NCBI RefSeq assembly: GCF_031581065.1
Contig: NZ_JAVLBN010000008.1
Location: 9,576 to 73,575, forward strand
Origin: Salibacter sp031581065
GTDB lineage: Bacteria; Bacteroidota; Bacteroidia; Flavobacteriales_G; Salibacteraceae
Reading direction: 5' to 3'
Length of the DNA: 64,000 bases
A program made the translations under genes and the position numbers. Numbering within the stretch: the first letter of the stretch is position 1; the number at the start of each line of letters is the position of its first letter. Below the pieces are notes generated by a model. The model saw nothing but the letters and a program-made list of their open reading frames with translations. It ran no database searches and was not told where the DNA came from. Shown in pieces: positions 16,022 through 24,886 of the stretch.

Positions 16022-16762
16022 ATGAAAATATTAGTAGGAATTAGCAAAGCTCCTGATACAACTACGAAAATCAAATTCACAAATGACAATAAAGAGTTTG
16101 ATGAATCAGGAGTTCAGTATATCGTAAACCCTTATGATGAGTGGTACGCACTCGTTAGAGGTATTGAAGTTAAAGAAGCACAGGGAGGATCAGTTACAAC
16201 GATCACTGTTGGGAAGGAAGATGTGGATCCGATCATTAGAAAAGCACTTGCAGTTGGCGCTGATGATGCTGTACGTATTGATTCAGAACCTAAAGACGCT
16301 TATCACGTAGCTTCACAAATAGCAAATTACGCCAAAGAAAATGATTACGACATGGTTCTTTTAGGAAAAGAAACCATCAACTATAACGGAAGTCAGGTTG
16401 GCGGAATGGTTGCTGAAATCATGGATCTACCATACATTTCAAATGCATCTAAAATGGATTTAGATGGCAACAAAGCAACTATCGTAAGAGATATACAGGG
16501 CGGTAAAGAAACACTTGAAGTTGAAACTCCATTTGTTTTAAGTGCTGCTAAAGGTATGGCTGAGCAACGCATTCCAAATATGCGTGGGATCATGGCTGCC
16601 AGAAGTAAAAAACTCGAAGTTGTGGAACCGGTTGACGCTGAGGAATTGACTGAAGTTGTTTCTTATGCACTTCCACCTGAAAAAGGTGATGTGAAGCTGG
16701 TTGACCCGGAAAATGTTGAAGAGTTGGTAGAATTATTACACAAAGAAGCTAAAGTAATTTAA
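16022..16762 (+). CDS. etfB: Electron transfer flavoprotein, beta subunit
   Basis: This 246-residue subunit binds AMP and, with the alpha subunit, shuttles electrons from acyl-CoA dehydrogenases to the respiratory chain. It begins MKILVGISKAPDTTTKIKFT and carries the family's INPYDEWYALVRG-like segment, here VNPYDEWYALVRGIEVKEAQ. The recognition-loop region DLPYISNASKMD and LSAAKGMAEQRIPNMRGIM follow. The etfA gene starts 2 bp after its stop, so the two form a tight operon. Length and order match classical group I EtfBA. No FixCX-type bifurcating partners are near, so a fatty-acid or amino-acid oxidation role is inferred. Confidence 0.96.
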   Translation: MKILVGISKAPDTTTKIKFTNDNKEFDESGVQYIVNPYDEWYALVRGIEVKEAQGGSVTTITVGKEDVDPIIRKALAVGADDAVRIDSEPKDAYHVASQIANYAKENDYDMVLLGKETINYNGSQVGGMVAEIMDLPYISNASKMDLDGNKATIVRDIQGGKETLEVETPFVLSAAKGMAEQRIPNMRGIMAARSKKLEVVEPVDAEELTEVVSYALPPEKGDVKLVDPENVEELVELLHKEAKVI

Positions 16763-16764
16763 TC

Positions 16765-17733
16765 ATGGCAGTACTAGCATTTGTAGATACACAAGAAGGA
16801 AAAATCTCAAAATCGTCATACGAAGTTGTTTCTTATGCTGCTAAAGTAGCTGATAAAGAAGGTGGCGAAGCTGTTGCCATAACTTACGGTGATGTGGACA
16901 ATGGAGACCTTGAAGCACTCGGTAAATACGGAGCTAAAAAGGTATTGGTCAACAAGTCTGTTACGAACATGTTACCAACTAAGCTCGCCAAATTAACAGC
17001 TGCAGCAGCTGAGCAGGAAGGTGCTGATATCATCGTATTCGCTCAGGATTTCACAGGTAAAAGTGTTGCACCGATCTTGAGTGCAAAACTCAAAGCCGGA
17101 CTCGTTTCAGGTGCAGTAGATTACCCTGATACGTCTGATGGTTTTGTCGTGAAAAAGAACGTATTCTCAGGAAAAGCATTCGCTATGTACAAAGTGAATA
17201 CTGAGAAAAAAGTTATTTCAATTCTCCCTAATTCAGTAGGAAAAGAAGAAGTTGGTGGAACAGCTCAGGTTGAGGAATTCAGCGCTGATCTCGGTGACTC
17301 AAGAATTACTGTAACTAATGTTGAAAAAGCTAACACAGATGGAGGCATTCCATTGACTGAGGCTGATCTCGTAGTTTCTGCTGGTCGCGGTCTTAAAGGT
17401 CCTGAAAACTGGGGAATGATCGAAGAATTTGCGAAAAACTTAGGAGCAGCTACAGCTTGTTCAAGACCAGTTTCTGATGTGGGCTGGAGACCTCACCACG
17501 AACACGTGGGACAAACAGGTATCGCGATTCGCCCTAATCTGTACATCGCAGTTGGTATTTCAGGAGCTATTCAGCACCTTGCCGGAGTTAACGGCAGTAA
17601 GGTGATCGTTGTCATTAACACTGACCCTGAAGCTCCATTCTTCAAAGCAGCAGACTACGGTATCGTTGGTGATGCTTTTGAAGTTGTACCAAAGTTGAAT
17701 AAGGCGATCGAAGCTTTTCAGGCTGAGAACTAA
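16765..17733 (+). CDS. etfA: Electron transfer flavoprotein, alpha subunit
   Basis: This 322-residue subunit carries the FAD. The N-terminal domain resembles the beta subunit. The C-terminal FAD domain is conserved: SAGRGLKGPENWGMIEEFA, then CSRPVSDVGWRPHHEHVGQT, then RPNLYIAVGISGAIQHLAG. The final segment VINTDPEAPFFKAADYGIVG is the family signature near the C-terminus. It begins at ATG 16765, two bases after etfB, and is translated as its partner. The start has no Shine-Dalgarno sequence, as expected here. Confidence 0.96.
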   Translation: MAVLAFVDTQEGKISKSSYEVVSYAAKVADKEGGEAVAITYGDVDNGDLEALGKYGAKKVLVNKSVTNMLPTKLAKLTAAAAEQEGADIIVFAQDFTGKSVAPILSAKLKAGLVSGAVDYPDTSDGFVVKKNVFSGKAFAMYKVNTEKKVISILPNSVGKEEVGGTAQVEEFSADLGDSRITVTNVEKANTDGGIPLTEADLVVSAGRGLKGPENWGMIEEFAKNLGAATACSRPVSDVGWRPHHEHVGQTGIAIRPNLYIAVGISGAIQHLAGVNGSKVIVVINTDPEAPFFKAADYGIVGDAFEVVPKLNKAIEAFQAEN

Positions 17734-17775
17734 TCATATTCACTAAAGCACACGTGCCCGGATGGGCTTTGTTCT

Positions 17776-18372
17776 ATGGAGAAAAAAGTAGCACTTAACA
17801 TTGTAGGATTATCTTACAGTCAAACTCAAACGGGAGCCTACGCTCTCATCCTGGGTGATGACGTAGGAAAACGAAGGCTACCTATTATTATCGGCAACTT
17901 TGAAGCCCAGGCAATAGCCATTGAGCTGGAAAAAATGAAACCGAGCAGACCACTCACACATGACGTGTTTTTCACCGTGGCCGATCGGTTTGATGTAAAG
18001 TTGAAAGAAGTAATAATCTACAATCTCGTAGAAGGCGTTTTTTACGCAAAGCTCATTCTGGATAACGGTGTTAAAGAAGAAGAAATTGACGCGCGCAGTT
18101 CCGATGCAATCGCATTGGCTGTGCGCTTCAAATGCCCCATTTATGCCTACGAATTCATCATGTCGCAGGCAGGTATTTCAATTGAAGAGGAAGAAGCTGC
18201 AAGCCAAACTGATGTTACATCTGCCGGATCTGAACCAAAACAGCAAAAAGAAGGACTGAATGCGCTGTCGATTTCAGAACTCGAAACAAAACTCGATAAA
18301 GCAATTGAGGAAGAAGATTACGAGTTAGCCTCAAAATTGCGCGATGAAATTGACAGGAGACACTCAAATTAG
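17776..18372 (+). CDS. Bifunctional nuclease family protein (DUF151) with UvrB/UvrC motif
   Basis: This 198-residue protein has a DUF151 domain at about residues 1-135: LPIIIGNFEAQAIAIELE, RPLTHDVFFTVADRF and the DARSSDAIALAVRF core with its invariant Asp and Arg. A linker leads to a C-terminal UvrB/UvrC interaction helix pair (SISELETKLDKAIEEEDYEL then ASKLRDEIDRR). In Bacteroidota this architecture is standard. The family has reported nuclease activity on RNA and DNA, but the cellular role is not settled. The UVR motif suggests contact with a repair or protein-quality-control partner. It follows etfA by 42 bp and may be read from the same transcript. Confidence 0.9.
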   Translation: MEKKVALNIVGLSYSQTQTGAYALILGDDVGKRRLPIIIGNFEAQAIAIELEKMKPSRPLTHDVFFTVADRFDVKLKEVIIYNLVEGVFYAKLILDNGVKEEEIDARSSDAIALAVRFKCPIYAYEFIMSQAGISIEEEEAASQTDVTSAGSEPKQQKEGLNALSISELETKLDKAIEEEDYELASKLRDEIDRRHSN

Positions 18373-18460
18373 AACTTCAGTCAGATCCAAACCCATTACA
18401 CTAAATCTCCTACGCTCCCATTCTCATAAATTTACTTTCTTTGTGAGGTAATCGAGGCAA

Positions 18461-19762
18461 ATGATTTCCAGCATTACTTTCGTTTCTGTACTTAAAGGAT
18501 TGATCGGAATCCTTTTTTTGCTTTTTATCGCTTACCTGTTGAGCGAAAAACGCAAAAACATCAACTGGTCACTGGTTATCAAAGGCCTTATTATCCAGTT
18601 TATATTTGCTATTGGTGTGCTTAAAGTACCGGCTGTTGCAGATGTATTTGAGTTTTTCAGCAGGGCTTTCGTCAAAGTGATTTCATTTACCTACTTCGGT
18701 ACAGAGTTTTTATTCCGAAACTTTGAAACCGGTGAAATCGATCCGGCTCTGATGAACTTCGCTTTTAATGTGCTTCCTACAATCGTCTTTTTTTCGGCTC
18801 TGACCAGCCTTCTTTATTACCTCGGAATTTTACAAAAAATCGTTTACGGTTTTGCATGGGTGATGAAAAGGGCCATGAAACTGAGCGGAGCTGAAAGTTT
18901 AGCCGCAGCAGGAAATATGTTCATGGGACAGACTGAAGCACCACTTTTGGTGAAACCATACTTACTCAAAATGACGAAGTCTGAGATGATGGCGCTCATG
19001 ACAGGTGGCATGGCAACTATTGCCGGTGGGGTGCTCGCTTCATACATCGGCTTCTTAGGTGGAAGTGATCCGGCTGAGAAAATTCTTTTTGCCAAACACT
19101 TACTGGCAGCTTCTATTATGAGTGCCCCGGCCGGACTCGTAGCTGCTAAAATGCTCGTCCCGGAAACCGAACCGATCGAGGACAATGTGAGCATGCAAAA
19201 ACAAAACATGGGCGCTAATGTGCTTGAAGCTATTTCAAACGGCACTACAGATGGTATCAAACTCGCGGTAAATGTTGCCGGAATGTTGCTCGTGTTCACT
19301 GCTTTCATCTATTTTGGAAATTACATCCTCGAACAAATTGGTGAAATTGGTGGGTTTAACGTCTGGATAGCTGAAAATACGAACTATGATAACTTTTCAT
19401 TTCAGTTTGTAATCGGTTACTTGTTTGCGCCAATAGCATATGTGCTAGGTGTCCCATGGGATGATGTAGTCCTTGTTGGCCAATTACTGGGAGAAAAAAC
19501 CATTCTCAACGAGTTTTACGCTTATGTGACGCTTGGCAAAATGAAAGCTGCCGAGTTATTCACTCACGAAAAAAGTGTTGTCATGGCAACTTATATCCTT
19601 TGTGGGTTCTCGAATTTTGCTTCAATCGGAATTCAAATTGGCGGAATCGGTTCCCTCGTACCAAATAGAAAAGGACTACTTTCAAACCTCGGAATCAAGG
19701 CACTCGTTGGCGGAACGCTCGCTTGCCTTTTCACAGCATCAATTGTTGGAATGCTAATTTAA
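18461..19762 (+). CDS. Concentrative nucleoside transporter (NupC/CNT family)
   Basis: This 433-residue inner-membrane protein has about ten hydrophobic helices. It should import nucleosides by cation symport. CNT signatures are visible: the hairpin sequence AAAGNMFMGQTEAPLLVKPY binds the nucleobase, followed by MTGGMATIAGGVLASYIGFL. Later come NGTTDGIKLAVNVAGMLL and ASIGIQIGGIGSLVPNRK. The length fits bacterial CNTs (about 400-420). It precedes thyA on the same strand (58 bp), so it could supply thymidine or other pyrimidine nucleosides for the same nucleotide pool. Contains one GGTCAGANCC site in reverse orientation. Confidence 0.93.
   Translation: MISSITFVSVLKGLIGILFLLFIAYLLSEKRKNINWSLVIKGLIIQFIFAIGVLKVPAVADVFEFFSRAFVKVISFTYFGTEFLFRNFETGEIDPALMNFAFNVLPTIVFFSALTSLLYYLGILQKIVYGFAWVMKRAMKLSGAESLAAAGNMFMGQTEAPLLVKPYLLKMTKSEMMALMTGGMATIAGGVLASYIGFLGGSDPAEKILFAKHLLAASIMSAPAGLVAAKMLVPETEPIEDNVSMQKQNMGANVLEAISNGTTDGIKLAVNVAGMLLVFTAFIYFGNYILEQIGEIGGFNVWIAENTNYDNFSFQFVIGYLFAPIAYVLGVPWDDVVLVGQLLGEKTILNEFYAYVTLGKMKAAELFTHEKSVVMATYILCGFSNFASIGIQIGGIGSLVPNRKGLLSNLGIKALVGGTLACLFTASIVGMLI
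18796..18805 (-). repeat. GGTCAGANCC site 5
   Basis: Central base G. In the nucleoside transporter gene, read as Ser-Ala-Leu-Thr. Confidence 0.9.
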
Positions 19763-19820
19763 TTTCCAATCGACAGTCAAAAAATGTTACTTTGTTCCAT
19801 CATTTTTTCAGTTCATCATT

Positions 19821-20726
19821 ATGGAACAGTATCATCAGTTGCTTGATTTTTTACTGGATAAAGGCCAGTACCGTGAAGACCGAACAGGCGTGGGAACATA
19901 TTCGCATTTCGGATATCAAATGCGCTTTGATTTACAGGAAGGATTCCCGCTTTTAACAACTAAAAAAGTTCATCTGAAATCTATTATTCATGAATTGTTA
20001 TGGTTCATTGCCGGTGATACTAACATCCGGTATTTGGTCCAAAACGGAGTCAATATTTGGAATGAATGGCCTTTTCAAAAATGGCTTACTGATAATAATC
20101 TGGACAAAAAGCTCCCGAAATATTCTGATGAGTGGAAAAAAGCGAAGAAAGAGTTTGTAGAAAAGATCAAAACAGATGATCAATTTGCACAAAAATACGG
20201 TGAACTGGGACCTGTTTACGGTAAACAATGGCGCGATTTCAACGGTACCGATCAATTAAAATGGGTCACTGAAGAAATCAAACGAAACCCAAACTCTCGC
20301 AGACTCATCGTGAGTGCGTGGAATGCTGCTGAAATTGAAGAGATGGCAAAAGCCGGACTTCCTCCCTGCCACACAATGTTCCAGTTTTATGTGCGTGAAG
20401 GAAAACTCAGTTGCCAGCTTTACCAAAGAAGTGCTGATACATTTTTAGGTGTTCCTTTCAACATTGCTTCTTATGCACTACTCACTCAAATGGTAGCCCA
20501 GGGAACAGGATTAAAGCCCGGTGAGTTTGTTCACACATTTGGCGATGTACATCTTTATTCAAATCATGTAGAACAGGCAAAAGAACTTTTGAGCAGAGAA
20601 ATTAGACCGCTGCCCAAAATGAAGCTCAACCCTGAAGTGAAAAGCGTTTTCGATTTTAGCATTGACGATTTCAGTCTCGAAAACTACGATCCATGGCCGG
20701 CCATTAAAGCTCCAGTAGCAGTATGA
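19821..20726 (+). CDS. thyA: Thymidylate synthase
   Basis: This 301-residue enzyme methylates dUMP to dTMP with 5,10-methylene-tetrahydrofolate. The catalytic Cys is in GLPPCHTMFQFY, the arginine pair is in NPNSRRLIVSAWN, and the Asn that selects dUMP is in VPFNIASYALLTQMVA. It is about 37 residues longer than the E. coli enzyme because of an insertion near residues 90-130 (PKYSDEWKKAKKEFVEK), as in Lactobacillus-type ThyA. The start is ATG 19821. Its TGA overlaps the next gene, and folA follows, giving a dTMP/folate operon. Confidence 0.97.
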   Translation: MEQYHQLLDFLLDKGQYREDRTGVGTYSHFGYQMRFDLQEGFPLLTTKKVHLKSIIHELLWFIAGDTNIRYLVQNGVNIWNEWPFQKWLTDNNLDKKLPKYSDEWKKAKKEFVEKIKTDDQFAQKYGELGPVYGKQWRDFNGTDQLKWVTEEIKRNPNSRRLIVSAWNAAEIEEMAKAGLPPCHTMFQFYVREGKLSCQLYQRSADTFLGVPFNIASYALLTQMVAQGTGLKPGEFVHTFGDVHLYSNHVEQAKELLSREIRPLPKMKLNPEVKSVFDFSIDDFSLENYDPWPAIKAPVAV

Positions 20727-21382
20727 TGAATACTGTACTTGCAGGAAGCACAGGGGCTATTGGAAAACAGCTCGTAGAAAAGCTCGAAAGCAATGATGAC
20801 TTCGGTCAGATCCACTGCCTCAACAGGCGTGATGTCGATTTTCAGAACCCAAAGACACAAAATCATGTTATCGACTTTGACCAACTCCCTAATATCGAGC
20901 TCAAAGTAAAAGCCGAGGTTGGTTTTTGTTCGCTGGGTACTACGATAAAGCAGGCCGGATCAAAAGAAGAATTCAGAAAAGTCGATTTCGATTATGCCCT
21001 GCACTTTGCCAAATGGGCAAAGTTGATTGACGTGAAAAAGTTCGTACTCGTTTCAGCTTACGGATCTGACGAAAACTCACTGTTCTTTTATATGAAAGTA
21101 AAAGGGGAAATTGAAGAGGCTCTGAAAAAACTGGATTTTGAACAGCTCGTTATCATTCAACCCTCACTTCTTTACGGAGCTTCACGTCCTGATTCGCGTT
21201 TTGGCGAAAATTTGGGATACAAAGTGTTGAGTTTCCTGAAACCACTACTTGTTGGCCCGCTAAAAAAACAGCGTCCTGTTCACGTTGGGCAAGTTGCGGA
21301 GACGATGATTCATTCGGCTCTGACCGTGAAAGACAAACTGACTTATATTTCACCAATTGATATTCAAAAACATCATAAATAA
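20723..21382 (+). CDS. NAD(P)-binding Rossmann protein (TIP30/HTATIP2-like, atypical SDR)
   Basis: This 219-residue protein has an N-terminal nucleotide-binding motif (VLAGSTGAIGKQLVEKL, GxxGxxG). It also has the KFVLVSAYGSDENS strand with a conserved Ser, a YMKVKGEIEEAL segment holding the Tyr-x-x-x-Lys-like motif, and IIQPSLLYGASRP. This is the extended NAD(P)-binding family related to HTATIP2. The substrate is unknown. It starts either at ATG 20723, overlapping the thyA stop (ATGA), or at ATG 20726. Its own stop overlaps the folA start (TAATG). Being locked between thyA and folA suggests a folate- or nucleotide-related role, but this is inference. Two GGTCAGANCC sites lie inside it, in opposite orientations. 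Confidence 0.88.
   Translation: MMNTVLAGSTGAIGKQLVEKLESNDDFGQIHCLNRRDVDFQNPKTQNHVIDFDQLPNIELKVKAEVGFCSLGTTIKQAGSKEEFRKVDFDYALHFAKWAKLIDVKKFVLVSAYGSDENSLFFYMKVKGEIEEALKKLDFEQLVIIQPSLLYGASRPDSRFGENLGYKVLSFLKPLLVGPLKKQRPVHVGQVAETMIHSALTVKDKLTYISPIDIQKHHK
20804..20813 (+). repeat. GGTCAGANCC site 6
   Basis: Central base T. In the gene between thyA and folA, read as Phe-Gly-Gln-Ile-His. Confidence 0.9.
21316..21325 (-). repeat. GGTCAGANCC site 7
   Basis: Central base G. Same gene as site 6 but opposite orientation, read as Ser-Ala-Leu-Thr. Confidence 0.9.
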
Positions 21383-21909
21383 TGGCTTTTAAGCGTGTTT
21401 CATTAATCGTTGCTGTTGCAGAAAACGGAGTGATTGGAAAAGACAATGATCTCATTTGGTATCTACCCCGCGATTTGAAATATTTTAAAGATACTACTGC
21501 CGGACACACAGTTATCATGGGTAGAAAAAACTGGGACTCGATTCCGCTGAAGTACAGACCATTAAAAGGCCGAGACAATGTCGTTATCACTCGTGACCAA
21601 TCTTTCCAGGCTGATGGTGCAATTGTTGTTCACTCGTTAAATGAAGCTTTAGAAATTGCTAAAAAAGCCGGAGATGAGGAGCCATTTATCATTGGTGGTG
21701 GGCAAATTTACAAGATAGCGCTTGAGCAAAATCTCATAGACCGCATGCACATTACACGTGTTCATGAAGAGTTTGATGGCAACACGTTTTTCCCGCAATT
21801 TGACGAGAACAAATGGAAGCTCGTGAGCAAAGAAGATCACGCTCCTGATCATCGTCACGAATACAGTTTTAGCTTTTGTATTTGGGACAAAATCGATGAT
21901 TCGCAATAA
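21382..21909 (+). CDS. folA: Dihydrofolate reductase
   Basis: This 175-residue enzyme reduces dihydrofolate to tetrahydrofolate with NADPH, regenerating the cofactor consumed by ThyA. Key elements are SLIVAVAENGVIGKDNDLIW and the active-site acid in LPRDLKYFK. TVIMGRKNWDSIP and the NADPH loop PFIIGGGQIYKIAL follow. The length is normal. It starts at ATG 21382, sharing one base with the stop of the preceding gene, and is the last gene of the thyA operon. Confidence 0.97.
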   Translation: MAFKRVSLIVAVAENGVIGKDNDLIWYLPRDLKYFKDTTAGHTVIMGRKNWDSIPLKYRPLKGRDNVVITRDQSFQADGAIVVHSLNEALEIAKKAGDEEPFIIGGGQIYKIALEQNLIDRMHITRVHEEFDGNTFFPQFDENKWKLVSKEDHAPDHRHEYSFSFCIWDKIDDSQ

Positions 21910-21963
21910 AATCATTATTTTTAGCGACAATCGGTTAAGTTTGAACAATCAACCAGTTTCACT

Positions 21964-22836
21964 ATGAAAATTTTTAGATCAGGTAATTACCTTAAATTCA
22001 CAGTCAGAACCACAACTATACTAGCCCTTGTGGCTGTTTTGATGCTCTCCGTTTCGTGTAATGACAGCCAACGCGAAAACGATGATACAACTGTAGCATC
22101 AACTGATATGGTAAGAGCCATGAAGCTTTACAACGAGGCTTTTTTGAGCATTCATGAAATACTGATCAACGACACGCTTTTGAGCACTGACGATACACTT
22201 TACCTCCCACGTGAAGAGGATACATTAATGCTCACGCAAAATTCTACATTCGGTTATCCGAGAGAAATATTGATCAATTATGGAGAGGATCTCAAGATAA
22301 CAGAACGCGACTACCCTAAAAAAGGCCGATTACGTGTTTGGCTTTACGCTCCTTACGATTCAACACTATCAATGAGAGTTTCATTTGACTTTCATCAAAT
22401 TGGTAATTATGAACTACTGGGAGAAATGGATATCAACACGGCTGATTCAACGAGTCAAACTGAAGGAATTTTGAGAGAACTTACTGATGCCAGAATTCTT
22501 CGACTTGGACAAGGTATCAAAACACAAAAAATGTATTTCAACTTTTCTGATACGTTGAAATTCACTACCGGGAACTTCACTCCTTACTTAGCTGAAGACG
22601 ATGGTTTCTCAGGATCGGGGAGTTACGGAGGGATAAGTTTTAGAGGTCAGCAATTCAGCTCTCAGTTCAACGAAGACTGGATGATCACTTACACCTGCAA
22701 AAACCCAATGCAGGGAAAAGCCGCTCTCAATGCTCCCAACATCGCAACAAGAGAGATCAACTTTAGCCGCTCGTGTAGCAGCAGTTTTTCAGTAGCGTTT
22801 TACAACACTACTGAGACGGTTAAATTTCCTTTGTAA
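21964..22836 (+). CDS. Lipoprotein of unknown function
   Basis: This 290-residue protein has an N-terminal hydrophobic segment ending in a lipobox (LMLSVSC, Cys32), so it is probably a lipid-anchored envelope protein. The mature part is mixed alpha/beta with many Thr and Asp. A central RLRVWLYAPYDSTLSMRVSF segment and a Gly/Ser-rich FSGSGSYGGISFRGQQFSSQ stretch stand out. I recognise no family. It lies 54 bp after folA and may share its transcript, but no functional link is visible. A hairpin terminator follows it. Confidence 0.75.
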   Translation: MKIFRSGNYLKFTVRTTTILALVAVLMLSVSCNDSQRENDDTTVASTDMVRAMKLYNEAFLSIHEILINDTLLSTDDTLYLPREEDTLMLTQNSTFGYPREILINYGEDLKITERDYPKKGRLRVWLYAPYDSTLSMRVSFDFHQIGNYELLGEMDINTADSTSQTEGILRELTDARILRLGQGIKTQKMYFNFSDTLKFTTGNFTPYLAEDDGFSGSGSYGGISFRGQQFSSQFNEDWMITYTCKNPMQGKAALNAPNIATREINFSRSCSSSFSVAFYNTTETVKFPL

Positions 22837-22844
22837 TAAATAAA

Positions 22845-22881
22845 AAACCCTTCCGCAATCTCAACGATCAGGGAAGGGTTT
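22845..22881. terminator. Bidirectional hairpin terminator
   Basis: AAACCCTTCC (22845-22854) pairs with GGAAGGGTTT (22872-22881). It sits between the convergent lipoprotein gene and clpX, and A/T runs on both sides allow use by both transcripts. Confidence 0.8.
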
Positions 22882-22906
22882 CAATTTCAATATTTTCAAC
22901 TTATAA

Positions 22907-24166
22907 TTAAGCCACTTTCAGCTTGTTGATACCTGATTTTTCCAGGTTCTTTTTAGCGTAATCGATCGTAATATGAAGTTTTTGTTTTTCCTTTTTATCA
23001 GATTTATCTGAGTCATCAGCTTTTGATGGAATATCGTACATTGCATCGAGCATAATCGCTTCACAAATCGAGCGCAATCCACGTGCTCCCAATTTGAATT
23101 CGATCGATTTCTCAACGATGTATTCCAGTACTTTTTTATCGAATGAAAGCTCTACATTTTCCATCTCAAACAATTTCTTGTACTGTTTAACAAGGCTGTT
23201 TTTCGGCTCGGTTAAAATACGCACAAGTGCTTCTTTATCGAGCGGATTGAGATAGCTCAATACTGGAAAACGCCCGATCAACTCAGGAATTAAACCAAAA
23301 CTTTTCAAATCTGCAGGAGTTACATACTGCAACATATTTTCCTTGTCGATTTGTTTGGCAGCTCTGTTTCCGTAACCAATTGCCTGCGTATTCATTCTAC
23401 GGCTGATAACTTTATCGATTCCGTCAAAAGCACCACCGCAAATGAACAGGATGTTTTTTGTCTCGAGTTGTACCAGTTTTTGCTCAGGATGCTTGCGACC
23501 ACCTTGAGGCGGAACACCAATTGTAGATCCCTCAAGGAGCTTCAACAACGCTTGCTGAACACCTTCACCCGATACATCACGTGTGATTGATGGATTATCG
23601 CCCTTACGAGCAATCTTATCAATCTCATCGATGAATACAATTCCGCGTTGAGCAGCCTCAACATCGTAATCAGCAGCCTGCAACAGTCTTGATAAAATAG
23701 CTTCAACATCTTCACCTACATAACCTGCTTCGGTCAGAACCGTAGCATCAGCAATGCAGAAAGGCACGTTGAGAATTTTAGCGATTGTCTTGGCCAAAAG
23801 TGTTTTTCCTGTCCCGGTTTTCCCAACCAATACAACATTTGACTTTTCAATCTCAACCTCATCCTCGTCAACTTTTTGTGTCAATCGTTTGAAGTGATTG
23901 TAAACGGCAACAGAGAGAACGCGTTTAGCATCTTCCTGTCCAATGATATACTTATCAAGGTGTGAATTGATATCAGCCGGCTTGAGGAGGTTCAGGTTCT
24001 GACCAAGAGACTGCTGAACCTTACTGCTCTCTTCTTCTTCTACAATCTTGATGGCCTGCTCAACACAATTATTACAAATGTGCCCTGTGAGGCCACCAAT
24101 CATGATATCCACTTCACTTTTCTTACGCCCGCAAAACGAGCACTTTATTTCTTCCTTCTCCTTCAT
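22907..24166 (-). CDS. clpX: ATP-dependent Clp protease ATP-binding subunit ClpX
   Basis: This AAA+ unfoldase of 419 residues (from ATG 24166) feeds proteins into ClpP. The N-terminal zinc-binding domain has the four-Cys pattern CSFCGRKK and HICNNC. Walker A is GKTGTGKT, Walker B is IVFIDEIDK, the GYVGEDVEAIL segment is conserved, and the sensor-2 region is GARGLRSICEAIM. The ClpP-docking loop (IGF in E. coli) here reads AIGYGNRA, so the tripeptide is IGY. An upstream in-frame TTG would add five residues and is not preferred. It is the last gene of tig-clpP-clpX. Two GGTCAGANCC sites lie within it, 263 bp apart and in opposite orientations. Confidence 0.97.
   Translation of the reverse strand: MKEKEEIKCSFCGRKKSEVDIMIGGLTGHICNNCVEQAIKIVEEEESSKVQQSLGQNLNLLKPADINSHLDKYIIGQEDAKRVLSVAVYNHFKRLTQKVDEDEVEIEKSNVVLVGKTGTGKTLLAKTIAKILNVPFCIADATVLTEAGYVGEDVEAILSRLLQAADYDVEAAQRGIVFIDEIDKIARKGDNPSITRDVSGEGVQQALLKLLEGSTIGVPPQGGRKHPEQKLVQLETKNILFICGGAFDGIDKVISRRMNTQAIGYGNRAAKQIDKENMLQYVTPADLKSFGLIPELIGRFPVLSYLNPLDKEALVRILTEPKNSLVKQYKKLFEMENVELSFDKKVLEYIVEKSIEFKLGARGLRSICEAIMLDAMYDIPSKADDSDKSDKKEKQKLHITIDYAKKNLEKSGINKLKVA
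23732..23741 (+). repeat. GGTCAGANCC site 8
   Basis: Central base A. In clpX, read as Thr-Val-Leu-Thr-Glu. Confidence 0.9.
23995..24004 (-). repeat. GGTCAGANCC site 9
   Basis: Central base A. In clpX near the N-terminal domain, read as Leu-Gly-Gln-Asn-Leu; this is a poorly conserved linker. Confidence 0.9.
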
Positions 24167-24206
24167 ATTCGTCCTTCCCAAATAGCAAAGGTGCTACTTG
24201 CGATGA

Positions 24207-24884
24207 TTACTTTTTAGTTTTAATATCTTTAGTGAGCACTTCGTCAATCATGCCGTAATCTTTGGCATCTGCAGCACTCATCCAGTAGTCGCGATCAGAG
24301 TCTTTCTTGATCGTATCGAATTTTTTACCCGTGTGGTTTGCAAGGATTGAGTAGAGTTCATCACGAACTTTTGTGGTTTCCTTGAGCGCAATTTCCATAT
24401 CAGAAACCTGACCCTGAGTACCGCTCATCGGTTGGTGAATCATGATTCTTGAATGTGGAAGACTAGAACGCTTTTTGTCAGTTCCGGCTGCCAGGAGAAC
24501 AGCTCCCATTGAAGCTGCAAGTCCAGTACAAATTGTCGCTACATCAGGCGCGATATATTGCATGGTGTCATAAATTCCTAGACCGGCATAAACTGATCCT
24601 CCCGGACTGTTGATGTAAAGGTAAATGTCTTTTTCAGCATCAGCAGATTGCAGAAAAAGCAACTGCGCCTGAATTACATTCGCTATTTGATCATTGACCG
24701 GAGTTCCGAGAAAAATGATGCGATCCATCATTAATCTCGAAAATACATCCATTGCCTGAACGTTCATTTGACGCTCTTCAAGAATGTAAGGAGTCATTGA
24801 TGCTTTAACATAATCGTGCACAGTGTTTGATCCTATTCCGCGATCTTTTACTGCGTATTTTTCAAATTCTTTATAGTCGCTCAT
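24207..24884 (-). CDS. clpP: ATP-dependent Clp protease proteolytic subunit ClpP
   Basis: This 225-residue serine protease forms tetradecamers capped by ClpX. The catalytic Ser is in CTGLAASMGAVLLAAG, the His is in SRIMIHQPMSG, and the Asp lies in the DSDRDYWMSAADAKDYG segment. The length is about 20 residues more than E. coli ClpP and is carried at the N-terminus. It is separated from tig by 2 bp and from clpX by 40 bp on the same strand, so the three form a chaperone-protease operon. Confidence 0.97.
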   Translation of the reverse strand: MSDYKEFEKYAVKDRGIGSNTVHDYVKASMTPYILEERQMNVQAMDVFSRLMMDRIIFLGTPVNDQIANVIQAQLLFLQSADAEKDIYLYINSPGGSVYAGLGIYDTMQYIAPDVATICTGLAASMGAVLLAAGTDKKRSSLPHSRIMIHQPMSGTQGQVSDMEIALKETTKVRDELYSILANHTGKKFDTIKKDSDRDYWMSAADAKDYGMIDEVLTKDIKTKK

Positions 24885-24886
24885 AA

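Noticed and set aside
16022..17733. Bifurcating (FixAB-type) electron transfer flavoprotein
   Set aside because: No fixC/fixX-like or bifurcating partner genes are adjacent, and lengths fit the standard EtfBA pair.
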